64,000 bases of DNA, from NCBI RefSeq assembly GCF_009807035.1, contig NZ_WUBI01000001.1:868001-932000 (forward strand). The letters run 5' to 3'. Of this stretch, positions 25,418 through 33,680 are shown piece after piece. Under the pieces are notes generated by a model, which ran no database searches, was not told the DNA's origin, and saw nothing but the letters and a program-made list of their open reading frames with translations. A program made the position numbers and the translations under genes. The DNA is from Paenibacillus dendrobii (GTDB lineage: Bacteria > Bacillota > Bacilli > Paenibacillales > Paenibacillaceae). Numbering within the stretch: position 1 is the stretch's first letter; every line of letters begins with the position of its first letter.

Positions 25418-26593
25418 CTACTTCTGGTGTATAGGATAGTGATCCGCCAAGCGTTGCAGTGCCTCCCGAAGCAAAGGCCTTGGAGTACCTACGTTCAATC
25501 GGATATAGCCTTCACCATCCGCTCCGAAGGAGGTTCCGAAGCTCACACTTACCCTGCTTTTTTCTTGTATCCATTCTACTAAATCGCTTTCATGAATGCT
25601 GCAGGCAGTGCAATCCACCCATAATAAATAGGTTCCTTCAGGATGTATGACTTTGAGTTCAGGCATCTGAGCCTTGATAAATTCCATCGTATAGGCGATA
25701 TTGTCCGTAACATAAGCTCGAAGCTCGTCCAGCCACTCATCGCAAGCCGTATAGGCCACTTCCAAGGCAGGCACGGAGAAAAAAGTCGGGTTGTGAATGC
25801 CTGCCTGCTGCAATCCTTCCTTAAAGCGTTCCCGCAGCTGTCCGTTTGGAATGATAATGTTGGCAATTTCCAAACTTGCGAGATTGAAGGTTTTTCCTGG
25901 AGAAGTACAGATGATCGAACGATCTGCTACCTGTTCCGACAGCTTGGCAATCACAGTATGTTCATGACCTGCATGGATGAAATCTGCATGAATATCGTCG
26001 GATACGATAAGTGCATCATATTTGATGCATAACTCGCTAATCCGCTCCAGTTCATGGATCGTCCATACTCGACCCGTCGGATTATGCGGGGAGACAAGCA
26101 AGACAATTTTCACACCCTTACTCATCTGCTGTTCCATGTCCTCAAAATCGATTTCATACCGCCCGTTTACGAGCTGAAGCGGACTCTCAACCAGCTGTCT
26201 CTCATTGATGGTAACTGCTTTGGCCACAGGTTGATAAGCCGGAGTGTGGATTAATATCCGGTCCCCTCTCTCCGTCAGGTTCTGAATAATTACCGATACG
26301 GCCTGTACGATCCGCGGGCAAAATACGATCCATTCCTGCGGCACCTGCCACTGGTAGGCTCTGGAGAGCCAATCTTGTACAGCTTCATAATATGGAGGGA
26401 ACGGATCTGTGTAACCGTATATTCCATGTCCTGCCATCTCCGTTATCCGCTCCACCACAGCCGGCGGCGCCGGCAAATCCATGTCGGCTACCGAAAGCGC
26501 GATCATATCTCTCCCAAAAGACTGGGCCATGCCGTCCCATTTCGCGCTATTCGTTCCGAATCTACTGATGATCTGGTCAAAATGATATTTCAT
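25418..26593 (-). CDS. patB: PatB/MalY-type PLP-dependent C-S lyase
   Basis: A 391-residue class I/II aminotransferase-fold enzyme. PLP Lys234 in SPGKTFNLA, Asn171 in NPTGR, Asp200 in VSDDIH and the N-terminal VADMDLP match cystathionine beta-lyase PatB/MalY. It cleaves C-S bonds of cystathionine, cystine or cysteine conjugates to thiol, pyruvate and ammonia through 2-aminoacrylate. The ATG at 26593 follows AAGGTG; the frame to 26617 lacks a site. It lies between its probable regulator and nhaC. Confidence 0.9.
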   Translation of the reverse strand: MKYHFDQIISRFGTNSAKWDGMAQSFGRDMIALSVADMDLPAPPAVVERITEMAGHGIYGYTDPFPPYYEAVQDWLSRAYQWQVPQEWIVFCPRIVQAVSVIIQNLTERGDRILIHTPAYQPVAKAVTINERQLVESPLQLVNGRYEIDFEDMEQQMSKGVKIVLLVSPHNPTGRVWTIHELERISELCIKYDALIVSDDIHADFIHAGHEHTVIAKLSEQVADRSIICTSPGKTFNLASLEIANIIIPNGQLRERFKEGLQQAGIHNPTFFSVPALEVAYTACDEWLDELRAYVTDNIAYTMEFIKAQMPELKVIHPEGTYLLWVDCTACSIHESDLVEWIQEKSRVSVSFGTSFGADGEGYIRLNVGTPRPLLREALQRLADHYPIHQK

Positions 26594-26633
26594 GATGTCA
26601 CCTTCCTTTGATCGCACGAATACAAGTTCTAGA

Positions 26634-27305
26634 TTATTTCAGCTTTTGCAAATAACGGTATACCGTGGGCTCCGATATCGATAAGGAGATTGCCACCTGG
26701 GATACGCCGCCTTTCAGCAAAAATACGCCCTGCTCGTTCAATTCCCGCACAAGTTCGATTTTTTCTTGAGAGGATAACCGGTCAGCCGGAATTTTAATTT
26801 TGCTGAGTACGGACGTGATCATATGCTGGAGCAGATCATCCGCGTTCCCCTGCAAATATTCCTTCGTCTGCTTGTCCTCTTGCGGCGGCTCTATCGAAGA
26901 TGGAGGAAGCAGCGAGCCTCCCTGCAAAACATGCTGAATCCATTCTGCGGCGACCTCCATATGGCTAATATCAATGTTCAGGCACATCAGTCCCACCAGT
27001 TCATGCTCGTCATTTTTAATAAAAAAAGTAGACGATCTGAAGCTTTGCCCCAATTTACCCGAAGCCTTATAGTTGGCAATAAACTGTTCTTCCCGGTATG
27101 CTTCCGCTTTCAACAATTTAAGGACCAGATCCGTGGAAGCGTCTCCAACCTTTCGCCCACTGATGTGACCGTTTTCAATAAATATAATCGATCGTTCCGG
27201 GTCGCTGATATCATGTACAACCACTTCGCATTTGGGTCCGATGATGGCTGCGATAAATGAAGCAATCGGGAAAAATTTCTCAAGGAACTGACGGTTGTCA
27301 TTCAT
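26634..27305 (-). CDS. YheO/DauR-like transcriptional regulator
   Basis: A 223-residue protein with an N-terminal YheO-like PAS domain (about 1-115, including GPKCEVVVHDISDPERSI and LVGLMCLNID) and a C-terminal HTH_22 domain (about 165-223, GVSQVAISLSISEPTVYRYL). DauR-type members control amino-acid catabolic genes. As first gene of the run regulator-patB-nhaC it probably controls that operon in response to an amino acid or sulfur compound. The start at 27305 is chosen because the family match begins there. Confidence 0.85.
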   Translation of the reverse strand: MNDNRQFLEKFFPIASFIAAIIGPKCEVVVHDISDPERSIIFIENGHISGRKVGDASTDLVLKLLKAEAYREEQFIANYKASGKLGQSFRSSTFFIKNDEHELVGLMCLNIDISHMEVAAEWIQHVLQGGSLLPPSSIEPPQEDKQTKEYLQGNADDLLQHMITSVLSKIKIPADRLSSQEKIELVRELNEQGVFLLKGGVSQVAISLSISEPTVYRYLQKLK

Positions 27306-27373
27306 GGATATTCTCTCTCTCCTTCCTGGCATGCTGTACTCGTTTCAAATCTGTATTATCAGAATAATAATTT

Positions 27374-27402
27374 ATTATCTTGATAAAATTATATTACATC
27401 AA
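27374..27402 (-). promoter_or_regulatory. Probable promoter of the regulator-patB-nhaC operon
   Basis: On the minus strand, TTGATG (27397-27402), a 17-bp spacer and GATAAT (27374-27379) form a promoter. The palindrome TTATC-TT-GATAA (27375-27386) overlaps the -10 and is a candidate operator. The remaining sequence to 27825 is A+T rich, and I see no gene in it. Confidence 0.55.
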
Positions 27403-27825
27403 TAAAACGGTTTCAATCCCCAATTTGCATAAAAATGATGTAAAAAACTGGGTTACCTTCGATTTTTCCAGTAAGAACAAGGCTTACAACCTCTTTTTAA
27501 CGTACAAAAAAAACTTCTTCCGCTCTATAAATTGAACAAAAGAAGAGAACGTATTTCGCCTGTATTCCGGATAGAATCAAGAAGATGCAAGATTAAACTT
27601 TAGTTCATTTTATTTAGTTGAAGAAGTTTAATATGAGGGGCGTTAGCTGATAGCCGTAAGATGCCTAGACCGCTCCCTCTGTTAAAAGTATGTATATACA
27701 TTGTTCGTGAACATGGGGCATTTCTATGGGTTTCTTATTTTGTTGTTAAGTATGGTCCTTAGCACAAGCAAAGCCTAATCGAAACAATAAACTGAAAACA
27801 AACCCCATCGAAAGTGGTGAATATT

Positions 27826-29049
27826 TTGACTGATTTGGGAGTTGTCATGCCTTTATACAAACAAAATCCGGAATTTCTGACATATGCGCTTCATTCCGTA
27901 TTGAAACAAACGTATGAACATTTTAGATTCGTTATCGTGATTGATGGCGCTCCTGAGATGGAACTCTTGGTTCGATCCATCGTGAAAGATGATCCGCGGG
28001 TGATGATCATTTCATATCCAACAAACCGAGGCGTTTCCCATGCCCTTAACACAGGTTTCGATGAATTGTTCCAAGATAACGCTATCCAATTTTTGACCTG
28101 GGTTTCCAGCGACAATATATATTACCCTCAATTTCTTGAAGTTCTCCGCTCTTCCCTGCTAAGCGGGCCTAATGAATTGGGACTCGTATACAGCTCTTTT
28201 CAGACGATAGATAACCATAACGTCCCTCAGTATAATGAGACTTTTTTGAGTGAACTAAAAAAATATCAAGATCGGCCCAAAGAACAATTGCTCAATTCGT
28301 CAATCATTGGTGTATCGTTTATGTATAAAGCACAGTTTGCAAAGATGGTACAGGGTGGATACTGTCTTCCGCCGGTTGAGGATTATGATTATTGGTTGAA
28401 AATAACGGAAAACTGCGAAATTAAATATATTCCCATTGAATTAATGGATTATCGTGTCGACTCCACTTTCAGTGTATCTGCTCAATTGAAAACAACCGAT
28501 GCCCATAGAAGTTGGCGCTATAATTATCATTTGGCCAGACATTCGGCAAGATCTCGGAGAGGAATTTCACCACAAATCAGTATTCTCTTCCCGGTCTCCA
28601 ACGTGACGGATGATGTCATCCACCGGATCGAAAATCTTTACGAACAAGCATTCAGTAATTATGTTTGCCATATCCTTGATCTGTCCTATGATATGCACGT
28701 TCAAACCATATTGTCGCAAATTCCTCATCCTACAACTTGCTTTCATTGGTATCCCGGTCTCCAAGCAGAAAAGGCAGTATTGTATGCAGCTCAAGAACTC
28801 TCGACCCCTTATGCCATGCTGGTTGATTCTGTTGAATTCACGTACGTCATGGATCTGCAATTCTTATATGATCAACTGCATCAAGCGGTACCCAGCTTAT
28901 GGTCAAGTTATTATACAGAAGATCATTCGGAAGTAGGTTTCCGAACGGAATTGACGTTAGAGCCTTTGCACAGCAATGAATTATTTCGTACCCCCACAAT
29001 GATCGATATGTTCATGCATATTTTAGAGAAACTCGGTGATGCGTTATGA
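27826..29049 (+). CDS. Glycosyltransferase family 2 protein with a degenerate second domain
   Basis: A 407-residue protein. The first about 230 residues are a GT2 GT-A domain (GVVMPLYKQNPEFLTYALHSVLKQTY, DGAP, WVSSDN and an EDYDYWL motif). The second part, from about residue 245, restarts with a GT-A-like strand (ISILFPVSN) but has DSVEF in place of DxD, so it is probably inactive or structural. TTG at 27826 is preferred as start because GTGGTG six bases earlier acts as its binding site; GTG at 27814 is the alternative. The next gene overlaps by four bases. Base composition is more A+T rich than neighbours. Confidence 0.8.
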   Translation: MTDLGVVMPLYKQNPEFLTYALHSVLKQTYEHFRFVIVIDGAPEMELLVRSIVKDDPRVMIISYPTNRGVSHALNTGFDELFQDNAIQFLTWVSSDNIYYPQFLEVLRSSLLSGPNELGLVYSSFQTIDNHNVPQYNETFLSELKKYQDRPKEQLLNSSIIGVSFMYKAQFAKMVQGGYCLPPVEDYDYWLKITENCEIKYIPIELMDYRVDSTFSVSAQLKTTDAHRSWRYNYHLARHSARSRRGISPQISILFPVSNVTDDVIHRIENLYEQAFSNYVCHILDLSYDMHVQTILSQIPHPTTCFHWYPGLQAEKAVLYAAQELSTPYAMLVDSVEFTYVMDLQFLYDQLHQAVPSLWSSYYTEDHSEVGFRTELTLEPLHSNELFRTPTMIDMFMHILEKLGDAL

Positions 29050-30122
29050 AAGTGTTGTTTACTTTTTTTAATCCAAGCGGCGGTATGGAGACACTAAACC
29101 GAGTCCGAAGCAAGGCATTGATGGAAAAAGGGATCGAATGTCATCTGCTGTATAACCTTGATGGGCAGGGCCGGAAGAATATTGAGAATATACCGACATT
29201 CATACTGAGTGATGAGTCAAAAATCCGTCATCTGATTGAACGCGAGAAATATACCGCTATTGTTGTTTGCACAGATATTAAAATGTTGGAACGAATGAGA
29301 AATATAGGTTACTCGGGGGTTCTAATTTACGAAGTGCAAGGTCTAGGGACACCGGAAGAAACGGATTTCATACTTCAGAATTACAAATTGAATATCGAAA
29401 GGCTTGCCGACGCACTTCTTTACCCCAGAAACCCTTATCTAACCAAATTACTTGGCTCATATTTTCCGAATATTCCTCAATTTAGTTTTGATGATCCACT
29501 CGATAGCGGGCATTTCGGCTATATAAAATGTCCTCCTACTTCTTCCCCGATTATCGGTTGGGTAGGTCGCATCCAACAAAATAAAAATTGGCGCGAATTT
29601 CTTCAGATTGGAGAGAGGCTAGTCCAACTTAATCCCGAAATGCGCCTTTGGTTTTTTGACGATGACACATTAGCCCACCCCAATGAACTCCAATCATTTC
29701 ATCAATTTCTTTCCGCTTCCCCACTTTTGTCTGCAAGGCTTATACGTAACTCTAGTGTCCCGCATAAACATATGGCTGCATATTTGAGCATGATTGGAGA
29801 TTCCGGAGGACTCCTGATCTCAACTTCCATTCATGAGGGATTCGGATATATCGTAGCCGAGAGTATGCTCTGTCGCTGTCCGGTTCTTAGCACAAACTCT
29901 GGCGGTGTTCAGAGGTTAATTTATAACGATCTCACAGGGAAATTTTATACGCTGGGAAATATCGAAGAAGCGGTTCAAAAAGCGCTGTCTCTCATGATTG
30001 ATATTAATCATCGAAATTGGCTTACCCAAAACGCTGAGGCTCATATTAAAAAGCACTTTTCTACTGATTTCTACTCATATCAATTCCTTGAAATGATCAA
30101 GGTTTTAAGTAATTCTTCCTAA
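29046..30122 (+). CDS. Glycosyltransferase family 4 (GT-B) protein
   Basis: A 358-residue protein with a Rossmann-like N-terminal half (FFNPSGGMETLNRVRSKAL) and a glycosyl_transf_1 C-terminal half (GWVGRIQQNKNW; STSIHEGFGYIVAESMLCRCPVLSTNSGG, the nucleotide-sugar-binding E-x7-E region). It probably transfers a sugar from a UDP or GDP donor in the cytosol. Its ATG overlaps the GT2 stop codon (ATGA), so translation is coupled and the two enzymes likely act on the same acceptor. The pair is isolated, with no export or polymerase genes. Confidence 0.85.
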   Translation: MKVLFTFFNPSGGMETLNRVRSKALMEKGIECHLLYNLDGQGRKNIENIPTFILSDESKIRHLIEREKYTAIVVCTDIKMLERMRNIGYSGVLIYEVQGLGTPEETDFILQNYKLNIERLADALLYPRNPYLTKLLGSYFPNIPQFSFDDPLDSGHFGYIKCPPTSSPIIGWVGRIQQNKNWREFLQIGERLVQLNPEMRLWFFDDDTLAHPNELQSFHQFLSASPLLSARLIRNSSVPHKHMAAYLSMIGDSGGLLISTSIHEGFGYIVAESMLCRCPVLSTNSGGVQRLIYNDLTGKFYTLGNIEEAVQKALSLMIDINHRNWLTQNAEAHIKKHFSTDFYSYQFLEMIKVLSNSS

Positions 30123-30440
30123 AGGAATTAGAAAAAATGATTATACCCTTTTGTATCTTGATGTAGAACTAAAAAACTCATGTAATATGTCTATGAAAAG
30201 TAACAGGCCACGATATACGTGGCCGTAATGTTTCTAAAAAATCCACTCTTGGACTTATCGTTATGGCACCTCAACAAATCGGACAAGCTTAAGTTCGTTC
30301 GCTTGGCGTTCGAAAATTATTCTATTTGACGAAATCCGAGTTTGGACATATATTTAATTATGTTTAAATGGTAAGTTGTTATTTTAAAGTAAGTAAGTCT
30401 TATAAAAAATGAATTCATCTGTGGAAGGGGATATTCCTAT
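30123..30440. other. Intergenic region with hairpin
   Basis: A perfect 7-bp stem (GGCCACG 30206-30212, CGTGGCC 30218-30224) lies 84 bases after the glycosyltransferase stop but has only a weak T tail, so it is a possible terminator. I see no gene in the rest, which is A+T rich and carries the nitroreductase leader. Confidence 0.45.
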
Positions 30441-31049
30441 ATGAGCAATCTGCAAGCAATCAATAAAATTGCGGCCGAAGTGGAAGGCCAACGCAATTCT
30501 GAATATTCGGTAAGCCCTCTTTTTTTGAATCGCTGGTCAACGCGCGCCTTTTCGGACCGTAAAATTAGCGATCAGGATCTATATACCGTGCTGGAAGCCG
30601 CACACTGGGCACCGTCATCTTTCAATGATCAACCTTGGCGCTTTATTGTTGCCAAAACCGAAGAGCAGCTGAGCGTATTCCATCAATTCATCAACGAATT
30701 CAATTTGACCTGGGTATCCAGCGCCCCTGTTCTGATCGTTGTCGCTTCCGACAAACTGAGAGCAAACGGCGACCCGAACGGTGCCCATGCTTTCGACGCC
30801 GGGGCAGCTTGGGCTTCAATGGCAATTCAAGCAACGATGTTGGGATTGTTCACGCATGCCATTGGAGGGTTTGATCGCAATAAAGCCCGGCAAATGCTAA
30901 ACATTCCAGAAAACTTTGAGCTGCATGCCGTTATCGCTCTCGGGTACCAAGGAGATAAATCCGTCCTGCCGGAAGCAATCCAGCAGCGTGAAGTGCCGAA
31001 TACCCGCCGTCCGCTGAATGAACTTGTTTTTGAGGGGAAAATCGAGTAG
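30441..31049 (+). CDS. Nitroreductase-family FMN oxidoreductase
   Basis: A 202-residue nitroreductase. The N-terminal NRWSTRAFSDR and APSSFNDQPWRFIV motifs bind FMN, and GLFTHAIGGFDRNKA and VIALGYQGD close the fold. It would reduce nitro or quinone compounds, or flavin-linked substrates, with NAD(P)H. The ribosome binding site is GGAAGGGG. It is monocistronic and ends at a strong terminator. Confidence 0.88.
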   Translation: MSNLQAINKIAAEVEGQRNSEYSVSPLFLNRWSTRAFSDRKISDQDLYTVLEAAHWAPSSFNDQPWRFIVAKTEEQLSVFHQFINEFNLTWVSSAPVLIVVASDKLRANGDPNGAHAFDAGAAWASMAIQATMLGLFTHAIGGFDRNKARQMLNIPENFELHAVIALGYQGDKSVLPEAIQQREVPNTRRPLNELVFEGKIE

Positions 31050-31098
31050 TCACCCTAATGTTGTAACTTTACATGAGGCAAATACAGATAAATGGTAT

Positions 31099-31124
31099 AA
31101 AAGCTGGCCATACGGCCAGCTTTT
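31099..31124. terminator. Bidirectional terminator after the nitroreductase gene
   Basis: A stem (AAAGCTGGCC with GGCCAGCTTT) and ATAC loop are followed by TTGTTG. The same stem sequence recurs at 35721-35744. It lies between the convergent nitroreductase and MFS genes. Confidence 0.85.
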
Positions 31125-31200
31125 GTTGTATCACGATCCTCTAACTCATATCAAAATCAATAATGATGACAGGTTCGATGCTTCAACCTTATGTTTACCT

Positions 31201-32415
31201 TTAATGCTTCACGACCTCGGTTGATGTATTATTCAATGTCTTTACAACAGTATGCCGTTTATGATGAATAAAATAGTAAACGATGATGGATGCCAATGCG
31301 ACGATGCCAGCGGCAGCAAACATCGTACGATAATTGGAATGGGAGCTAATGAATCCCATAACATACGAGCCTACTCCATATCCTAGATCGAACAACAAAA
31401 AGAACGTACCGTTGGCCGCACCCGTACGATGGATGGGAGACAGTTTCATAGCCAGAGCTTGGATACAAGGAAAAAGAGCTCCATAACCAATTCCCATGAA
31501 AGCGCCTGACAACAGCACCATGGCTCCCGAATGGGACTGACTCAATAAAAGCAGGCCAAGTCCAAACAGTATGAAGCCAGGATAGAACAAAACATGCTCG
31601 TTATATCTGTCAAATATTTTCCCGACCAGCGGCCTGAACACGACAATCATAATGGCAAATACGATAAAGAATGTGCCGGCGACTTTGGACTGATGAATCT
31701 CATTGGCAAATGGCGCAATGAATCCGGCAATCGGGCTATAAGAAAAAGCCAGCACGAATCCCACGATTGAAATGGGCAAAGCTTTCAGTTCAAAGATTTC
31801 TCGCAGACTAAATCTACTTTTCGCGGCAGCTTGTGTTGGTTTAACGGATGGTTCGCGATCATTGATCGGTAATGCAAACAACAATGAAAGAAACGCAATC
31901 AGAGCAATGGCCGATAATAGCAGCGTTCTGTTTTTATCCTGCCACAATAACAGTCCGAACGCCGGACCAATAACCATGGCAATGCTCATAAACATGCTAT
32001 AATAACCCATCCCCTCACCTTTTCGAGCGCCCGGAATCATGGAAGATGCAATCGTACTCGTTGCCGTCGAGGCAATGGCATAACTCATGCCGTGAAGAAA
32101 CCTAATCATAAGGAATATCGTTATTCCATTTGCCCCGAAGTAACTCATGCAAGCAAGCAGGAATATCACAAGCCCGATCAGCGCCATTTTCTTCATGCCG
32201 AAACGGTCTACCCATAATCCCGATAACGGCCTGATCAGAACGCCTCCAATCACATAAATCGTGATCACCAGCCCCATCTGCTGTGCATTACCGCTTAATT
32301 GATCTCCCACATATAATGGGAAGGCCGTGGCCGTCACATAAAAGGTCAGGAACATGAAAAAACTGCTCAAACAGACAATCACAAAATTTTTGGTCCATAT
32401 CTTTCCTTCTAACAT
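31201..32415 (-). CDS. MFS transporter, 12-TM
   Basis: A 404-residue major facilitator with the loop 2-3 motif GLWVDRFGMKK and twelve predicted TM helices, in the efflux-type (arabinose efflux/YfkF-like) group. The substrate is unknown. It is divergent from the LysR gene, with 122 bases between them, so it is the likely LysR target. The ribosome binding site is GGAG. Confidence 0.88.
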   Translation of the reverse strand: MLEGKIWTKNFVIVCLSSFFMFLTFYVTATAFPLYVGDQLSGNAQQMGLVITIYVIGGVLIRPLSGLWVDRFGMKKMALIGLVIFLLACMSYFGANGITIFLMIRFLHGMSYAIASTATSTIASSMIPGARKGEGMGYYSMFMSIAMVIGPAFGLLLWQDKNRTLLLSAIALIAFLSLLFALPINDREPSVKPTQAAAKSRFSLREIFELKALPISIVGFVLAFSYSPIAGFIAPFANEIHQSKVAGTFFIVFAIMIVVFRPLVGKIFDRYNEHVLFYPGFILFGLGLLLLSQSHSGAMVLLSGAFMGIGYGALFPCIQALAMKLSPIHRTGAANGTFFLLFDLGYGVGSYVMGFISSHSNYRTMFAAAGIVALASIIVYYFIHHKRHTVVKTLNNTSTEVVKH

Positions 32416-32537
32416 TCTCTCTACTCCGTCCTTTCCGAATCAACAGCATGTGAAATATTATACAAAATAACTGTATATCATGTATAATACTAATTATATG
32501 ATTTATATATAATATTCACGTGATATAGGAGGCGGAG
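32416..32537. promoter_or_regulatory. Divergent promoter region of the MFS and LysR genes
   Basis: A very A+T-rich region with an imperfect inverted repeat (TATATCAT 32474-32481, ATGATTTA 32498-32505). It is a candidate LysR binding site serving both genes. The exact site cannot be fixed by eye. Confidence 0.45.
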
Positions 32538-33425
32538 ATGGAGTTTTTGCAACTGAAATATTTTCAAGCTGTTGCGGAGCAGGAGAACATGACGAAAGCA
32601 TCCAACCTGTTAAATGTCTCTCAACCTTCGCTTAGTAACTCGATACAAAGGCTGGAAAAAAAATTAGGCGTCCCTCTGTTTGATCGGCATGGTAGACACC
32701 TTAAATTAAATGCTTTCGGGACAGTATATCTGGATAAAGTTAAAGAGGCTTTTAGGGCATTGGAAGAAGGCGAAACGGAAATCAAAGAAATGGCTGGTTT
32801 AAACCGGGGACATTTAAGGATTTGCATGATGCTGCCTCATATTTTGCCGACGCTCCTGAAAGAATTTTTGGCTCGACATCCCCAAGTCCGAATATCGCAG
32901 CGCCAACCCAGCACCACGCTGGAAATGAAAAAAGAACTGGAAAAATCGAATACGGACTTTTGCTTGTCCACCTACCCCATCACCGGTCCCGACATTGAAT
33001 GGTTGACCTTAGTGGAAGAGGAAATGCGCTTAACCGTGCCCAAGAATCATCCTTTGGCCGCAAGGGATAGCGTTCATTTGAGCGAAGTGGCTGGCGAGCC
33101 CTTTATTTCCGTACCTGTAAGCTCAACTTTCCGTGAAATTACGGATGAATATTGCCGCCAGGCAGGCTTCGAGCCGAACATTGCTTTTGAACTGGAAGAA
33201 ACGAGTGCCATTCAAACCTTGGTTGAAATGGGGCTCGGCGTCACGCTGACGCTTCCCCTATCGTTAGGAACCAGAGCCTTAAATAAGGATACCGTCCAGA
33301 TCAAAATCATCGAATCGATTTGCATAAGAACTTTCGGAATCGCTTGGAACCGGAAGCACTATTTGTCGCAAGCAGCCGTTCATTTTCTCCATTTTGTAAA
33401 AGAGTTTTTTGCACATTATAAGTGA
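32538..33425 (+). CDS. LysR-family transcriptional regulator
   Basis: A 295-residue regulator with a winged HTH at residues 1-60 (VAEQENMTKASNLLNVSQPSLSNSIQRLEKKLG) and a LysR_substrate domain from about residue 90. AGGAGG lies before the ATG. By position it regulates the divergent MFS transporter at 31201-32415 and itself. The effector is unknown. Confidence 0.9.
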   Translation: MEFLQLKYFQAVAEQENMTKASNLLNVSQPSLSNSIQRLEKKLGVPLFDRHGRHLKLNAFGTVYLDKVKEAFRALEEGETEIKEMAGLNRGHLRICMMLPHILPTLLKEFLARHPQVRISQRQPSTTLEMKKELEKSNTDFCLSTYPITGPDIEWLTLVEEEMRLTVPKNHPLAARDSVHLSEVAGEPFISVPVSSTFREITDEYCRQAGFEPNIAFELEETSAIQTLVEMGLGVTLTLPLSLGTRALNKDTVQIKIIESICIRTFGIAWNRKHYLSQAAVHFLHFVKEFFAHYK

Positions 33426-33469
33426 AAACGTATCGCTAGCGGTACATCAACGATTTGATTTCAAATGAT

Positions 33470-33560
33470 TCACCCCACTCGCCCGCCGGAAAAACAAATG
33501 ATTTCAAAGTTGTCTGCGGTGCTAGTGAATGTAGCTTCTTCCCATTCCCTTTCCCAGTAA
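33470..33560 (-). pseudogene. Decayed 3' fragment of a ybaK-like gene
   Basis: In one minus-strand frame the sequence reads STADNFEIICFSGGRVG and then stops at 33470-33472. This is nearly the same as RTADNVETICFSGGRVG in the intact YbaK protein at 35831-36313. The 40 bases 33483-33522 match 35919-35958 at 37 positions. Upstream, a shifted frame still resembles the preceding YbaK segment, so this is a frameshifted, truncated remnant. Confidence 0.7.
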
Positions 33561-33599
33561 GATCTGATATGCCCGTGATGTTCGCCACAAAATAAAGAA

Positions 33600-33623
33600 A
33601 AAAGCCTGAATCATCAGGCTTTT
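33600..33623 (-). terminator. Terminator of the secreted repeat-protein gene
   Basis: A 10-bp perfect stem (AAAAGCCTGA, TCAGGCTTTT) with an ATCA loop is followed on the minus strand by TTTCTTTATTTT. It lies about 58 bases after the stop of the 610-residue protein. Confidence 0.88.
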
Positions 33624-33680
33624 CATATGCTTCTTTGTTCTCATCGACAATGCGAAATGGGCAGTCCGCTATTCTGCAGG

